This document shows, piece after piece, positions 54,285-64,000 of a stretch of DNA of 64,000 nt; the first letter of the stretch is position 1, and the number at the start of each line of letters is the position of its first letter. The notes beneath the pieces are model-generated. The model saw nothing but the letters and a program-made list of their open reading frames with translations, was not told the DNA's origin and made no database searches. The DNA lies in contig CAVWIV010000004.1 in NCBI GenBank assembly GCA_963755155.1, positions 330,112 through 394,111 of the forward strand, in the 5' to 3' direction. The DNA comes from PALSA-612 sp963755155. GTDB lineage: Bacteria; Actinomycetota; Thermoleophilia; Gaiellales; Gaiellaceae. Both the position numbers and the translations under genes were made by a program.

Positions 54285-55183
54285 CCCAATTCAAATCGCG
54301 CGTTCTCGTCGCCGGCGCGACGGGGCAAGTGAGCAATCGTCACGCGCAAACTGTTATCCCTGGGCATATCAGTGCGCGCGTTAGGCCGCAATCAGGAGAA
54401 GCTGGCGGCGCTGGCGGCGCTCGGCGCCGACGCCGTTGCCGTGGACCTCCGCGATCGGCCAGCCGTGTTGAAGGCATGCGACGGAGTCGGGCAGATCTTC
54501 ACGACGGTCAACAACGTCATGGGTCACGGGGCCTCGAGTCCCAATCGAGTCGACCTGCTGGCGCATCGCACGCTCTGCGAGGCCGCACGCCTCGGCGGGG
54601 TGAAGCGGCTTGTGTATCTCTCGGGCCGAGACATGGAAGCCGACAACCCCGTGGACTTTTTCCGCGTCAAGCATTCCATGGAAGAGAGTTCACCCAGAAG
54701 AGCGGGCTCCCGTATGTCCTGCTCCAGCCGGGACCGTTCATGGAGACATGGACCGGGATGCTCGTTGGAGGCATGCGCAAGAACGGTGTGGCCGTCCTGT
54801 TCGGGAGCGGACGAACGCCAACGAACTTCATTGCCGTCGAGGACGTCGCTGAATTCTCCGTGCGGATTCTTCTGAATGAGGAGATCCACAACGAGGTAAT
54901 CGAAATCGGCGGACCCTCCAACCTCTCGTTTGACGGGCTGCTCATGCTTCTCGAGCAGCATATGGGCGTTCATGCCAGACGTCGACGGATTCCGCGCCCG
55001 GTCCTCTGGTTGGGAGGATTCCTGCTGCGGCCCTTCAACGAGGTCGCCGCCCGCTTCATGCACATGGGTTATTTCACCGCGACCAATGACGGGAGCCTTC
55101 TCGATTGGCAGACACCTGCCGATCGCTTTGGCGTCGCACCACAGAGTATTGAAGCGTTCGTAGCCTCACAGCCTCGCCACTGA
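54281..55183 (+). CDS. NmrA-like NAD(P)-binding protein (frameshifted)
   Basis: About 300 residues. The N-terminal Rossmann fold begins FKSRVLVAGATGQ and continues in other frames with SVRALGRNQEKLAALAALGADAVAVDLRD, and later REFTQKSGLPYVLLQPGPFME and FIAVEDVAEFSVRILL. The family includes atypical short-chain dehydrogenases and redox sensors. Two or three indels are needed. GTG at 54,281 overlaps the TPR-gene stop, so the two are coupled. Confidence 0.75.
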   Translation: MTQFKSRVLVAGATGQVSNRHAQTVIPGHISARVRPQSGEAGGAGGARRRRRCRGPPRSASRVEGMRRSRADLHDGQQRHGSRGLESQSSRPAGASHALRGRTPRRGEAACVSLGPRHGSRQPRGLFPRQAFHGREFTQKSGLPYVLLQPGPFMETWTGMLVGGMRKNGVAVLFGSGRTPTNFIAVEDVAEFSVRILLNEEIHNEVIEIGGPSNLSFDGLLMLLEQHMGVHARRRRIPRPVLWLGGFLLRPFNEVAARFMHMGYFTATNDGSLLDWQTPADRFGVAPQSIEAFVASQPRH

Positions 55184-55235
55184 TCCATGGGTCGTTAGGC
55201 AGCGAGCGACGATGCACCCTTCTATCGGAGTTTCA

Positions 55236-58127
55236 ATGATCGCCCGACAAATACTCCTGATCTCAGCCGTCACCTTACTGGTCGCAGCCGTTTCGGCGCG
55301 AGCGCAGTCCGGTTCGATGTCGGGCAAGGTGACGGGTGGAGATCGCGGCGGTCCGTTGCCCGGTGCCGTCGTCGGTCTGGACGCTCTTGGCCTCCGTGTC
55401 GCGGAGGGCAGGACGAAGTCAAACAGGGAGCTACCGGATCACAGGCATTCCGACTGGCAGCTACACCGTCCGGGTCCGCAGCTTCGGATACACTCCCCTG
55501 GACTTCCTGAACACGATCATTTCTTCAGGAGGAGCGCTTACGGTCAACGCCATCCTCGTGGAGGCGCCGATGCGGCTCGAGGACGTTTCGGTCACCACTG
55601 TCTCGAGGGTCGAAGAAAAGCAGACCGAGGCCCCGGCGGCGGTCTTCGCGCAGCTTCGGCAGGAGATCGAGGAGCGCCCGGCGCTCACCGTCGCCGATCA
55701 CCTCAAGAGCATTCCGGGCGCCGACGTCGTGCAGGGCGGCCTGGTCCAGTCCAACGTGGTCGCCCGCGGCTTCAACAACATTTTCTCCGGCGCGCTGCTC
55801 ACCCTGATCGACTACCGGTACGCGGCGGTGCCCGTCGCTTCGCGTGCAACGTGGCGACCTTCTTCCCGACCACCAACGAAGACATCGAAAAGATCGAATT
55901 CGTCCTCGGACCCGGCGCGGCGCTGTACGGCCCGAACTCGGCGAACGGGGTGCTCAACATCATCACCCGCTCGCCGTTCACGTCCACCGGGACGACGCTC
56001 ACGCTCGAAGGCGGCGTGCGGGCGGGGTCAACCGGCGCGGGTCTGCAACGACGCCAGCTGCAGCAACCCCACGTTTCCCTCGCTCGACGGCACCGAAGGG
56101 CTCTGGCGGATCACCGGGCGGCATGCGATGAAGCTCGGGTCCAAGGTGGCCTTCAAGGTCTCGGGGAGCTACCTGAAGGGGACCGAGTGGCAAGAGCGGG
56201 ATGCCGGCGGAGCCCGCGAATCTCGACTCGCTGAAGCCCGGGGCTCGACATTCCCGCGGGTCAGATGCAACGCCGCCACCGGGTGCCGGGACTTCAATCT
56301 CGAAGCAATATGGCGGCGAGGCCCGGATGGACTTCCGCCCCGATCTCAACACCGAGGTCATCGGCACCTACGGGCTCACCAACGCCAAGAGCCTGATCGA
56401 GTACACCGGCATCGGGGCGGGGCAGGCGCGCGACTGGAAGTATTCGGCGGCGCAGCTCCGGTTCCGGCACAAACGGCTCTTCGTGCAGGGCTTCGGCAAT
56501 TTCAGCAACGCGGGCACGCACCTTCCTGCTGCGGGACTGGGAGTCCCATCCAGGACAGCTCGCGGGTCTGGTCGGCCCAGTTCCAGCATGGACTGGACCT
56601 GTTTGCGGGGAAGACGACGCTGCTCTATGGCGCCGATTACATCTATACGGACGCGCGCACCGGGCGGCACGATCAACGGCTCCAACGAAGCGATGACAAC
56701 ATCAAGGAATTGGGCGGTTACCTCCACAGCGTGACACGCTTAGCCCCAAGGTCGATCTCGTCGCCGCGATTCGTCTCGACAAACACAGCCGGCTCGAATC
56801 CGCGGTGTGGTCACCCCGCGCCGCGCTGGTCTTCAAGCCGAGCGAGAACCAGGCCTTCCGGGTCACGTTCAACCGCGCGTTCTCGACGCCCAGCAACAAC
56901 AACCTGTTTCTCGATATCGTCGCGGGGCAGATCCCGCTCGGCGGCGGGACTGGCTTACAACGTCCGCGCCCTCGGGGTGCCCAAGAATGGATTCCAGTTC
57001 CGGGTCAATGGCGGGTGCGTGGGGGGCGCGGGCAACGGGCTCTGTATGCGGACGCCATTCCAGCCGCTGCTGCCGCCTGACACTCCGGAAGTCCTCCCCG
57101 CCAACGCGGCATTGCTCTGGCAGGTCGCGGTCGGCGCGGTGTGCGGCGACGGCCGGGCAGCAACTCTGCCCGCTGATGCAGACCAACGCCCCGACGACCC
57201 AGGTCGGGACCCAGCTCCGGCTGCTCAACCCCACCACCCAGCAATTCATCGATATCGCCGACCCCGTGGACCACGTGCGCGACATCGCCGGGCTCAAGCC
57301 GACCATCAACCATCAGCTCGAGATCGGATACAAGGCGCTGGTGGGCGGCCGGTTCCAGATTTCCGCCGATGCCTGGTACGAGAAGAAGCACAACTTCATC
57401 GGCCCGGTCATCATCGAGTCGCCGTCGGTGTTCCTCGACCGCGGCCACCACGATCGCCTACCTGACGCGAACTCTTTACCCAGGCGGGCGTCTCCGAACG
57501 CCGCGGCGACCGCGGCAGCGATCGGAACCGGCATGGCGGGACTCTCCGCCGCCACCTCGTTCGCCACCACCGGTGTTCCCCTCGGCACCGTCGTGCCCAC
57601 CAACTCCGCGCTCACCGCGCGGCCCGACATTTTCCTCACCTCACGCAACTTCGGTGAGGTGGATCTCTGGGGTGCGGACGTCGCGCTGGACTTCGTGGTG
57701 GGCCGCAACCTGACGCTGGCAGGAAGCTACTCCTTCGTCAACAAGGACTTCTTCTCGAAGACCGAAGTGGACGGACCGACCGACATCGCGCTGAACGCCT
57801 CGAGGAGCAAGGGCTCGGTCACGGTGGGCTGGCGGGATGATCTCAACGGATGGAGCGCGGAGACCCGCTTCCGCGCGGTGAAGGGCTTCCCCGCAAGCTC
57901 CGGGGTCTATGTCAGCGCGCCCGATCCGGATGAACCCGGACCGTCTGCTGCCCACCGATTCGTACGGGGTGCTCGATCTTCAGGGCACGCTGGAAGCCGC
58001 CGTTAGGCGCTCGCAACATGCTGATTTCGCTCAATGTGCAGAACCTGTTCAACAAGCACTACGCGACGTTCGTCGGCCTGCCGAATCTGGGACGCTTTCC
58101 TGCTGACGAAAGTCAGTTATTCAGTTG
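55236..58127 (+). CDS. TonB-dependent receptor with carboxypeptidase-regulatory domain (frameshifted)
   Basis: Signal segment MIARQILLISAVTLLVAAVSARA, then a carboxypeptidase-regulatory domain (GDRGGPLPGAVVGLDALG) followed by a plug (LKSIPGADVVQGGLVQSNVVARGFN, EKIEFVLGPGAALYGPNSANGV) and an outer-membrane barrel. Near 58,030 the barrel ends with LISLNVQNLFNKHYATFVGLP. About ten indels break the frame. The receptor imports large substrates through the outer membrane using TonB energy. Such receptors are not found in actinobacteria. The final strand is cut by a second joint near 58,125. Confidence 0.85.
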
Positions 58128-58135
58128 CTCACTTA
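58115..58135. other. Putative assembly junction 2
   Basis: The receptor ends at the LTKVSYS segment, but the following sequence has no terminal aromatic residue or stop and instead becomes AT-richer DNA leading to scpB. Change of gene type and codon style marks the joint. Confidence 0.65.
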
Positions 58136-58265
58136 CTCACCGTCCCCCAAACTGCAAAACACGATCATACCATACGTTGCAAAACACACAGCCTATGCAG
58201 CTTCGCCGTCGTCGGTCAAGTCGGCGTCGAACACTGAAAAATCAGGCGCAGAATCGCCGCTCGAA

Positions 58266-58934
58266 TCATCGGTTATGCGTCGTGCGCCGCAATTGGGACG
58301 ACCACGGAAGCTGGTCCAAATTGCACAGGCCGAAAACTTCCAGAAATCGCTTCGTTGTTCCATATCGAAGCGGACGACCTAATTCTTCCGAACGGCCCAC
58401 AATACGCAAGAGGTCGCGATCCAACAACTGCCGAAGAATCTCGCCGCACGCCACGCCCCGAATGGCCTCCACTTCGGCCCGCAGCACTGGTTGCCGATAG
58501 GCCACGACCGCCAGCGTCTCCAAAGCGGGGGGGATAGGCGAATTTCCCGGTCCGCCGCCGACCGGGGACGCAGCCATTGGCGCAAACTCCCGCCGGCTCA
58601 AGAGCTGATACCCCCCAGCCACCTGGGCTACCTGAAATGCGCAGCCACGCTCGTCGTAGCGCTCGCGAAGGCTTTTCAGCACCGTTCGCGCTTCGGTCCC
58701 ATCGGCCAGATTCGCCAGTTGCGCCAGTTTTCGCAGCGATAACGGCTCGCGCGCCAGAAACAGTACCGCCTCCAGCCGACTCCGACGCGCGATCGCCACG
58801 CCTGCGCCGCTGATCGAGCGCCGCCACCGACAAGAAGACGGCCTAGCGGATTCTGCGCCGGCAAAACTTGACCAGGTTGCCGCCGGCCGCGAGCTGCGGC
58901 GTCGAGCAGCGATTCCTCGCCGTAACAGCGGCAA
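58266..58934 (-). CDS. scpB: Segregation and condensation protein ScpB
   Basis: ScpB winged-helix features are clear from SRLEAVLFLAREPLSLRKLAQLANLADG to the C-terminal PLRYGTTKRFLEVFGLCNLDQLP, which is the family's strongest signature. ScpB with ScpA and SMC shapes the chromosome during segregation. The N-terminal 50 or so residues read as Arg/Ser-rich and are doubtful because of frame changes; the true start may be elsewhere. The TTG start at 58,934 is provisional. Leftward, 53 bases from the next gene's end. Confidence 0.8.
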   Translation of the reverse strand: MPLLRRGIAARRRSSRPAATWSSFAGAESARPSSCRWRRSISGAGVAIARRSRLEAVLFLAREPLSLRKLAQLANLADGTEARTVLKSLRERYDERGCAFQVAQVAGGYQLLSRREFAPMAASPVGGGPGNSPIPPALETLAVVAYRQPVLRAEVEAIRGVACGEILRQLLDRDLLRIVGRSEELGRPLRYGTTKRFLEVFGLCNLDQLPWSSQLRRTTHNR

Positions 58935-58986
58935 TTTGTTGGCGCAGCTCGTTCATGGGTCGGCGATACGGCAACGAATCAAAAGC

Positions 58987-59635
58987 TTAGTATCTGCGTT
59001 GGCTCAGTCGATCTGTCGCATCGCGCTGAGCGACTCGCCAGGCCTCGACTTTGGCCAGCACTTGCTTCCACCGCCACGGTCGGCTCCGCGGCCACCGACT
59101 CAAAGTGCTGCGTCATCGCCGGCGTCCTTGCCAGCGGCGCCCGGCAACTAAACCGATACAACTTGCCGCTCGTTCCCCCACGGCGCCAAATTCGTGTCGT
59201 CCGCCCCCAGTTTTTGCAATCGCGCCATCAACTCCGGCATTCGATCGCCGCTGCCAGTCAGCGGTTGCGCCGATGCTGCCGGCGGCGGTGTTCGCCGCAC
59301 GGATTCACCGTCGCACCGGGTGCAGCATCCGTGCTCGGCAACAGCTTCGGCGCTTCCGTTTGCCCGACCGATGCCGGTGCTTGTGCGGTAAGCATTGGCG
59401 GACGCCTGGTTCGCACCGCAACTGCGGCGCTGCCGAGCGCGGATCGGGCATCGCATTATCGTTGCTGCGTCTCCTCAGTCGGCAGCATCGATTTCGCCAT
59501 CTCGATCGCCTGCACGACCGTCTTCTTCACCTGTTCGTTCGTCGGCCGATAGAGCTGCCAGCCTTTGACGGCCACCGCGCCGACGACCACCATCACAATC
59601 AGCGCGAAAGATCGTTGTGAACGACGGCATGTCAT
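58987..59635 (-). CDS. Membrane-anchored protein of unknown function (frameshifted)
   Basis: The N-terminus begins MTCRRSQRSFALIVMVVVGA, a single membrane helix, then WQLYRPTNEQVKKTVVQAIEMAKSMLPTEETQ. After frame changes it continues RMPELMARLQKLGADDTNLAPWGNERQ, then CRAPLARTPAMTQHFESVAAEPTVAVE and ends VAQRDATDRLSQRRY at 58,987. About 210 residues in all. I do not recognise the family. It resembles small anchored proteins in Pirellulales genomes, but that is an impression, not a search result. Confidence 0.55.
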
Positions 59636-59800
59636 GATCTCCGATTCGTCGTTCTAGCGGCACTCATTAGCGGCGTCGCACGGCGACGCGCGCGGGCCGC
59701 GGATCATACGCGCCCCCTTATTCCGCTCACAATGTCAGATCGACCCTTATTTCCCCGGATCATTTTCGCCACCTCCCGCCACCGCCTATGATGAATCCGT

Positions 59801-61053
59801 ATGTCCGCGCCCATCTATCTCGACCACAACGCCACGACGCCGATCCTGCCGGAAGTGGTCGAGGCCATGCGCGCCTGCTGGGCCGAGCCCTACCTGAACC
59901 CGGCCAGCCAGCACGAATTCGGCCGCCGCGCCCGCCGCGTTCTGGAAGACGCCCGCGACCGCATCGCCGAACTCCTCGGCGCGAACGCCGGCCCGACGCC
60001 GACCGCGTGATCTTCACCAGCGGCGGCACCGAAGCCAACAACCTCGCGATCCGCGGTACTCCTCTCACTCGGCGAGGCGTCGCGAGCGAGCCGGTGCCTG
60101 CCCTGCACCCGCACCTCATCATCTCCGCCATCGAACACCCCAGCATCACCACGCTCGCCGACCACCTCGCCAAGACCGGCTCACACAGTCGACCGACTCG
60201 CCGTCGATGCCAACGGCGTCATCCGCGTCGATCGACTTGCGCCGACTTGCTCCGCCCCGAAACCCGCCTCGTCGCCGCGATGCTCGCCAACAACGAAACC
60301 GGCGTCCTCCAACCCGTCGCCGAACTCGCCGCCATCTGCAACGCAGCACAGCATCCCGCTCCACACCGACGCCTCCCAAGCCGCCGGCAAACTGCCCGTC
60401 AACTTCCGCGAGCTCGGCGTCGCCACGATGACGCATCGCCGCCCACAAATTCGACGGCCCACTCGGCATCGGCGCGCTCGTCGTACGCCACGACATCGAA
60501 CTTCAGCCCGCAACTCTTCGGCGGCTTCCAACAAGCCGGCACTCCGCCCCGGCACCGAATCCGTCGCCCTCGCCGTCGGCATGCGCACCGCGCTCGAGCT
60601 GTGGCACGCCGAACCGCGACGCATGCGCTCGCCAGCATGACGCGATCTTCGCGACCGACTTCGAGACGCTGCGATCCTCGCCGGCTGGCCCGATCGCGCC
60701 GTCGATCATCGGCGGCAAGCGCCGACCGCCTTCCGCACACGTCGAACATCGCCTTCGTCGGCCTCGATCGCCAAGCACTTTTCATCGCGCTCGACCAGGC
60801 CGGCGTCGCCTGCTCGACCGGCTCCGCCTGCGCCAGCGGCTCCAGCGAACCCTCGCCCGTGCACATCGCGATGGGCTGCGAGCCGGCCGTAATTTCGAGC
60901 GCGCTGCGCTTCAGTTTCGGCGTCACGACGACCGCCGCCGACGTCGACGAAGCGGCCCGCCGTATCCTCAATGTCTGCAACGACTTGCGACGACTAGAAA
61001 TACGGCCGAAATTCGCCCTCGACTGCTCCCGCTTCGCACCCCAAATCGGGTAG
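59801..61053 (+). CDS. NifS/IscS-type cysteine desulfurase (frameshifted)
   Basis: The N-terminus IYLDHNATTPILPEVVEAM, then SGGTEANNLAIRG, ISAIEHPSI, AHKFDGPLGIGALVV with the PLP lysine, and CSTGSACASGSSEPSPVH with the catalytic cysteine identify the class V aminotransferase family. The enzyme takes sulfur from cysteine for Fe-S clusters or tRNA. About six indels are spread through it, several as loss of a base in a C-run. No iscU or iscR is present. The frame ends at 61,053. Confidence 0.85.
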
Positions 61054-61119
61054 AATTTGGGTTCCTGATTTTAGCGCCGCTATCGGCCTCTTACGGACTG
61101 GCCGCGTCAGCGGCCAGTA

Positions 61120-62311
61120 ATGCGTGTCTTCGCGGCTTGCGACCGCTTTTCGCCTCACTCGGGCCGCGATTTTGCTCGCGGACGGAGCCGACGTGGTCGA
61201 TTACCTCACCGAGATTCCGCTGCCCGGCCGACATTCTGGCGCTGCCGACTGCGACTGACCGGCAGCAGTGCGTCGCGCGAACCGCTTGCCCGCCTTCGTC
61301 GCCGGCCCGGAAAATCGTCTCGTCGCCGCGCGCGATCAGCGCGCTCATGCAATCGACGTCGTCCGCAACGAGGCCGTGCACTCGAACCGCTTGACGCCTC
61401 CGTGCTCGCGCTCTTCGGCCCCAGCGGCACCGGCAAGACGCATCTGGCCCACGGCCTCGTGCGCCACTGGCAAGACGCACCGCGGCCGAGACGACGCCGA
61501 CTACATTCACCGCCGCCGACTTTCGCCATCGCCTCAATCGACGCCATCAAACGCCAAGCCGAACTCGAATTTCGCCGCGCACGTCCGCAGCCATCGAGCT
61601 GCTCGCCATCGACGATCTGCACCATCTGCCCGCCGACGATTACGTCTGGCAGGAATTGCGCTACACGCTCGACGACTATCGAAGAACGCGGCGGCACCGT
61701 CATCGTCACGTCGCACCGAACCGATCGCCGCGCTTCCAAACCTTCCACCCGACATCCGCAGCCGCCTCGCTCGCGGCCTCGCGCTGCAACTCGCCCCGCC
61801 CGGCAGCGCCGCCCGCATGCGAATCATTCGCCACGCTTCCGCAGGCGCTCGGCCGGCCGCTCTCCGACGACGCCGCCAATCGCCTCGCCGCGGCCTGTCA
61901 CGGCACGGCAAACGACTGTATTCGGTGCCGTTTTCGAGCTCTGTAGCGGCGCAAACTCGCGTCGCCAGCGACGTCGAGCCGCGCCGACCAATTGCTTGCC
62001 GCCCGCGCCGCCCGCCGGCCCACACTGCGAGAAATCGTCGCCGTCGTCGCCCGCCATACAAGGCGTGCCGCAAAAGCAGCTGAAAAGCAGCTCTCGCCGC
62101 CAATCGATCGTGTTCGCCCGCGCAATCGTCATCTACCTGGCCCGCGAGCTCGCCTGCGGCCAGCTACGACCAAATCGGCCGCGCCCTCGGCGGCCGCGAT
62201 CACACGACGATCATGCACAGCTACCGGAAAATCGATCGCCAACACGACACGCGACCCGCAAACCCAGCGAAGCGCTGGACCGACCTCCGCCGCATTTTGC
62301 TCAGCCGCTAA
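61120..62311 (+). CDS. dnaA: Chromosomal replication initiator protein DnaA (frameshifted)
   Basis: Walker A is in ALFGPSGTGKTHLAHGLVRHW and Walker B in LAIDDLHHLPADD. The C-terminal DNA-binding signature reads GGRDHTTIMHSYRKI, and the frame ends RRILLSR with TAA at 62,309-62,311. DnaA melts the origin. At least eight indels are needed, so the start is uncertain; ATG 61,120 or GTG near 61,190 both precede VVDYLTEIPLPGR. Domain I is not recognisable. It lies just upstream of an origin candidate and dnaN. Confidence 0.85.
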
Positions 62312-62681
62312 ACGCAGTCGTGGAAAACCTGTTCGACGACTGTCGACACTCGATCATCAGTTAACGCGCAATCGACGCCGAATCAATCACGATCGCGAAA
62401 ATCACTCGCAATCACCAACACGCCGCCAACAATCCACCAACATCCAGCCAACACGTTTTCCACATCGACAATCACGATCGTAACATCACAGCCAACGAAG
62501 CTACATTCCGGCGACATTCAGCAACCACGTCGACACTTCAAGCCGCCACAAAACTAATACTACAAAGATTTACAACTAATTCTATTAGCTCACGACCCAT
62601 CTCGTCCGTCCCATCAGCTCGCGAAGTCGAACAGCTACTCGCACATGAGGAATCCCGGCGATCGAAAGGATCTCACGCACG
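62312..62681. other. AT-rich dnaA-dnaN intergenic region, candidate replication origin
   Basis: 370 bases between dnaA and dnaN. A DnaA-box-like TTTTCCACA lies at 62,456-62,464 and a one-mismatch reverse copy (revcomp TTTTCCACG) at 62,319-62,327. An A/T-rich block at about 62,552-62,590 (ACTACAAAGATTTACAAC) could be the unwinding element. Only two box-like matches are seen, so this is a candidate only. Confidence 0.5.
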
Positions 62682-63806
62682 ATGAAAATCACCTGCAACC
62701 GAGAAAAGCTGCTGCACGCGTTCCAGACCGTCGCCGCCATCGCGCCGGCCCGCAGCCCCAAGCCGATCCTGCAGAACGTCAAGCTGGAGGTCGCGCAAAG
62801 ACGCGGCCACGCTCATGGCCACCGACCTCGAAGTCGGCATCCGCTACGAAGTCGCCGGCATCGAGGTCGACGCGCCCGGCGCCGCCGTGCTGCCCGTCGC
62901 CCGCTTCGGCTCGATCCTCCGCGAAAGCAGCGACGCCACGTTCCGCATCGAATCCGACAGCGACGGCACGCACGATCCGCGGCGAGCGCAGCCAATTCAA
63001 GCTGCCCGTCGGAAAACCCGCAAGACTTCCCGCCGATCGCCGAGTTCGGCGAGAAGAGCTACTACGAAGTCTCCGGCCCGCCTGTTCCGCGAGCTGATCC
63101 GCCGCACGATCTTCGCCACCGACAACGAAAGCAGCCGCTACGCCCTCGGCGGCGTCAAGCTCGAGTGGAAGGACAACATGCTCACCGCCGTCGGCACCGA
63201 TGGTCGCCGCCTCGCCAAGATGGAAGGCCCCGCCCAAGCCGTCGGCCAGCCCGCCCCGTTCGGCGATGTCACCGTCGTCCCCACCCGCGCGATGCAACTT
63301 CTCGAACGCGCCCTCGCCGAAGACGGCAGCGAAGTCCAAATCGCCGTCCGCCAGAACGACATCCTCGTGAAGAACCCGCGGGCCACGATCTACTCGCGGC
63401 TGCTCGAAGGCCGCTACCCGCGCTGGCGCGACGTGTTTCCCGCAGCGCGCCAAGTTCGATCGAAGATCGACCTCACCGTCGGCCCGGTGTACTCCGCCGT
63501 CCGCCAGGCCGCGATCGTCACCAGCGAAGAAAGCCGCGGCATCGATTTCACGTTCGGCGACGGCATCGCTCGTGCTCGCCGGCCAGACCGCCGAAGTCGG
63601 CCAGTCGCGCGTCGAGCTGCCGATCGCCTACGACGGCCACGCCGATCTCGATCACGCTCGACCCGCGCTTCGTCATCGATTTCCTCAAAGTGCTCGAACC
63701 CGAAAAAACATTCACGATCGACCTGCAAGACAGCGACGCAGCCGCCGTCTGCACCACCGACGACGGCTACGGCTACGTGATCATGCCCCTCGCCCGAGAT
63801 CGTTAA
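62682..63806 (+). CDS. dnaN: DNA polymerase III subunit beta (frameshifted)
   Basis: MKITCNREKLLHAFQTVAAIAPARS opens the first clamp domain. The middle carries ESSRYALGGVKLEWKDNMLTAVGTDGRR and VPTRAMQLLERALAEDGSEV, and the end YVIMPLARDR closes the third domain. The ring-shaped dimer tethers polymerase III. Four or five indels split the frame. A gap of 370 bases to dnaA with origin features supports a normal dnaA-dnaN arrangement. Confidence 0.9.
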   Translation: MKITCNREKLLHAFQTVAAIAPARSPKPILQNVKLEVAQRRGHAHGHRPRSRHPLRSRRHRGRRARRRRAARRPLRLDPPRKQRRHVPHRIRQRRHARSAASAANSSCPSENPQDFPPIAEFGEKSYYEVSGPPVPRADPPHDLRHRQRKQPLRPRRRQARVEGQHAHRRRHRWSPPRQDGRPRPSRRPARPVRRCHRRPHPRDATSRTRPRRRRQRSPNRRPPERHPREEPAGHDLLAAARRPLPALARRVSRSAPSSIEDRPHRRPGVLRRPPGRDRHQRRKPRHRFHVRRRHRSCSPARPPKSASRASSCRSPTTATPISITLDPRFVIDFLKVLEPEKTFTIDLQDSDAAAVCTTDDGYGYVIMPLARDR

Positions 63807-63832
63807 CTACGAACCCGTTTGTCGCTGGGTGC

Positions 63833-63855
63833 CACTGCTGGCTCGCCCAGCAGTG
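63833..63855. repeat. Extragenic hairpin repeat, copy 1
   Basis: CACTGCTGG and CCAGCAGTG form a perfect nine-base stem with a CTCGC loop, 27 bases past the dnaN stop. The same stem core recurs 121 bases further on. I recall ACTGCTGG-type hairpins as frequent in Pirellulales genomes. Confidence 0.6.
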
Positions 63856-63953
63856 AAGCAACTACACACATCTTGCTGCCAAAATGTCCATTAGATTTTC
63901 AAATACAAACCACACTTCCTGAAGATTTCGCCTGCAAGAGAACGTATTGAGAG

Positions 63954-63976
63954 CACTGCCGGATAAACCAGCAGTG
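63954..63976. repeat. Extragenic hairpin repeat, copy 2
   Basis: CACTGCCGG and CCAGCAGTG pair with one mismatch around ATAAA. It repeats the stem core of copy 1. The rest of the 63,807-64,000 stretch holds no gene. Confidence 0.5.
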
Positions 63977-64000
63977 GCACACGACGTCAGAACTAACACG

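Noticed and set aside
52369..64000. Horizontal transfer island into the actinobacterium
   Set aside because: Both ends cut genes without mobility genes, tRNA or repeats, and the right part contains dnaA, dnaN and scpB, which are not typical cargo.

Overview
The window is best read as a composite of three pieces of DNA from different bacterial groups. Bases 1-52,370 form a GC-rich, densely packed actinobacterial segment. LigD, AccD/AccA, PaaABCD, a CIRCE-controlled groESL, an EgtC-like amidotransferase, an alpha/beta-hydrolase-cyclase fusion and many GTG/TTG starts with 4-base GTGA overlaps suggest a deep soil actinobacterium of the Thermoleophilia/Gaiella type; that placement is inference. 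Bases about 52,370-58,125 look like Gemmatimonadota or Acidobacteriota DNA: the end of a Ser/Thr kinase-TPR protein, an NmrA-like protein and a TonB-dependent receptor with a carboxypeptidase-regulatory domain. Bases about 58,125-64,000 look planctomycete (Pirellulales-like): scpB, a membrane-anchored protein, a NifS-type cysteine desulfurase, dnaA, an AT-rich origin candidate, dnaN and extragenic hairpins. Both joints fall inside genes (pdhB and the receptor), so a misassembly is the simplest explanation.

Layout of the actinobacterial part: a partial HD-GYP gene and ligD (1-2,759); a long leftward gene train with accA, accD, a GH3 enzyme, an arginase-like protein, a double GNAT, a HAD hydrolase, a lipid kinase, an FAD oxidoreductase and large secreted beta-propeller-type proteins (2,915-15,902); an M14 carboxypeptidase; a TetR gene divergent from a phenylacetyl-CoA epoxidase operon (18,301-20,953) with a consensus-like PaaR operator between them; an ornithine cyclodeaminase homologue; a CRP-type regulator with a hydrolase-cyclase fusion; tRNA-Arg; YgfZ-like, P450, molybdopterin oxidoreductase and cupin genes; an intergenic region rich in inverted repeats; groEL-groES with CIRCE; a sulfatase/formylglycine-enzyme cluster (33,436-37,914); membrane-protein operons; and pdhA with the beginning of pdhB.

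Many genes are split by single-base indels. Density is low from 9 to 22 kb, rises after 33 kb and is extreme in the last 12 kb. Because housekeeping genes (accA, pdhA, dnaA, dnaN) are hit as often as accessory ones, most indels probably reflect consensus sequence errors, not pseudogenisation. Gene boundaries are therefore reconstructed from frame-to-frame protein similarity and should be treated as approximate where a frameshift is noted.

Functional themes: fatty-acid precursor supply (AccA/AccD), phenylacetate degradation, non-homologous end joining (LigD), cAMP-type signalling, chaperonin heat-shock control by HrcA/CIRCE, and sulfatase activation by a neighbouring formylglycine-generating enzyme. 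No CRISPR array, prophage, rRNA or complete insertion sequence was recognised.
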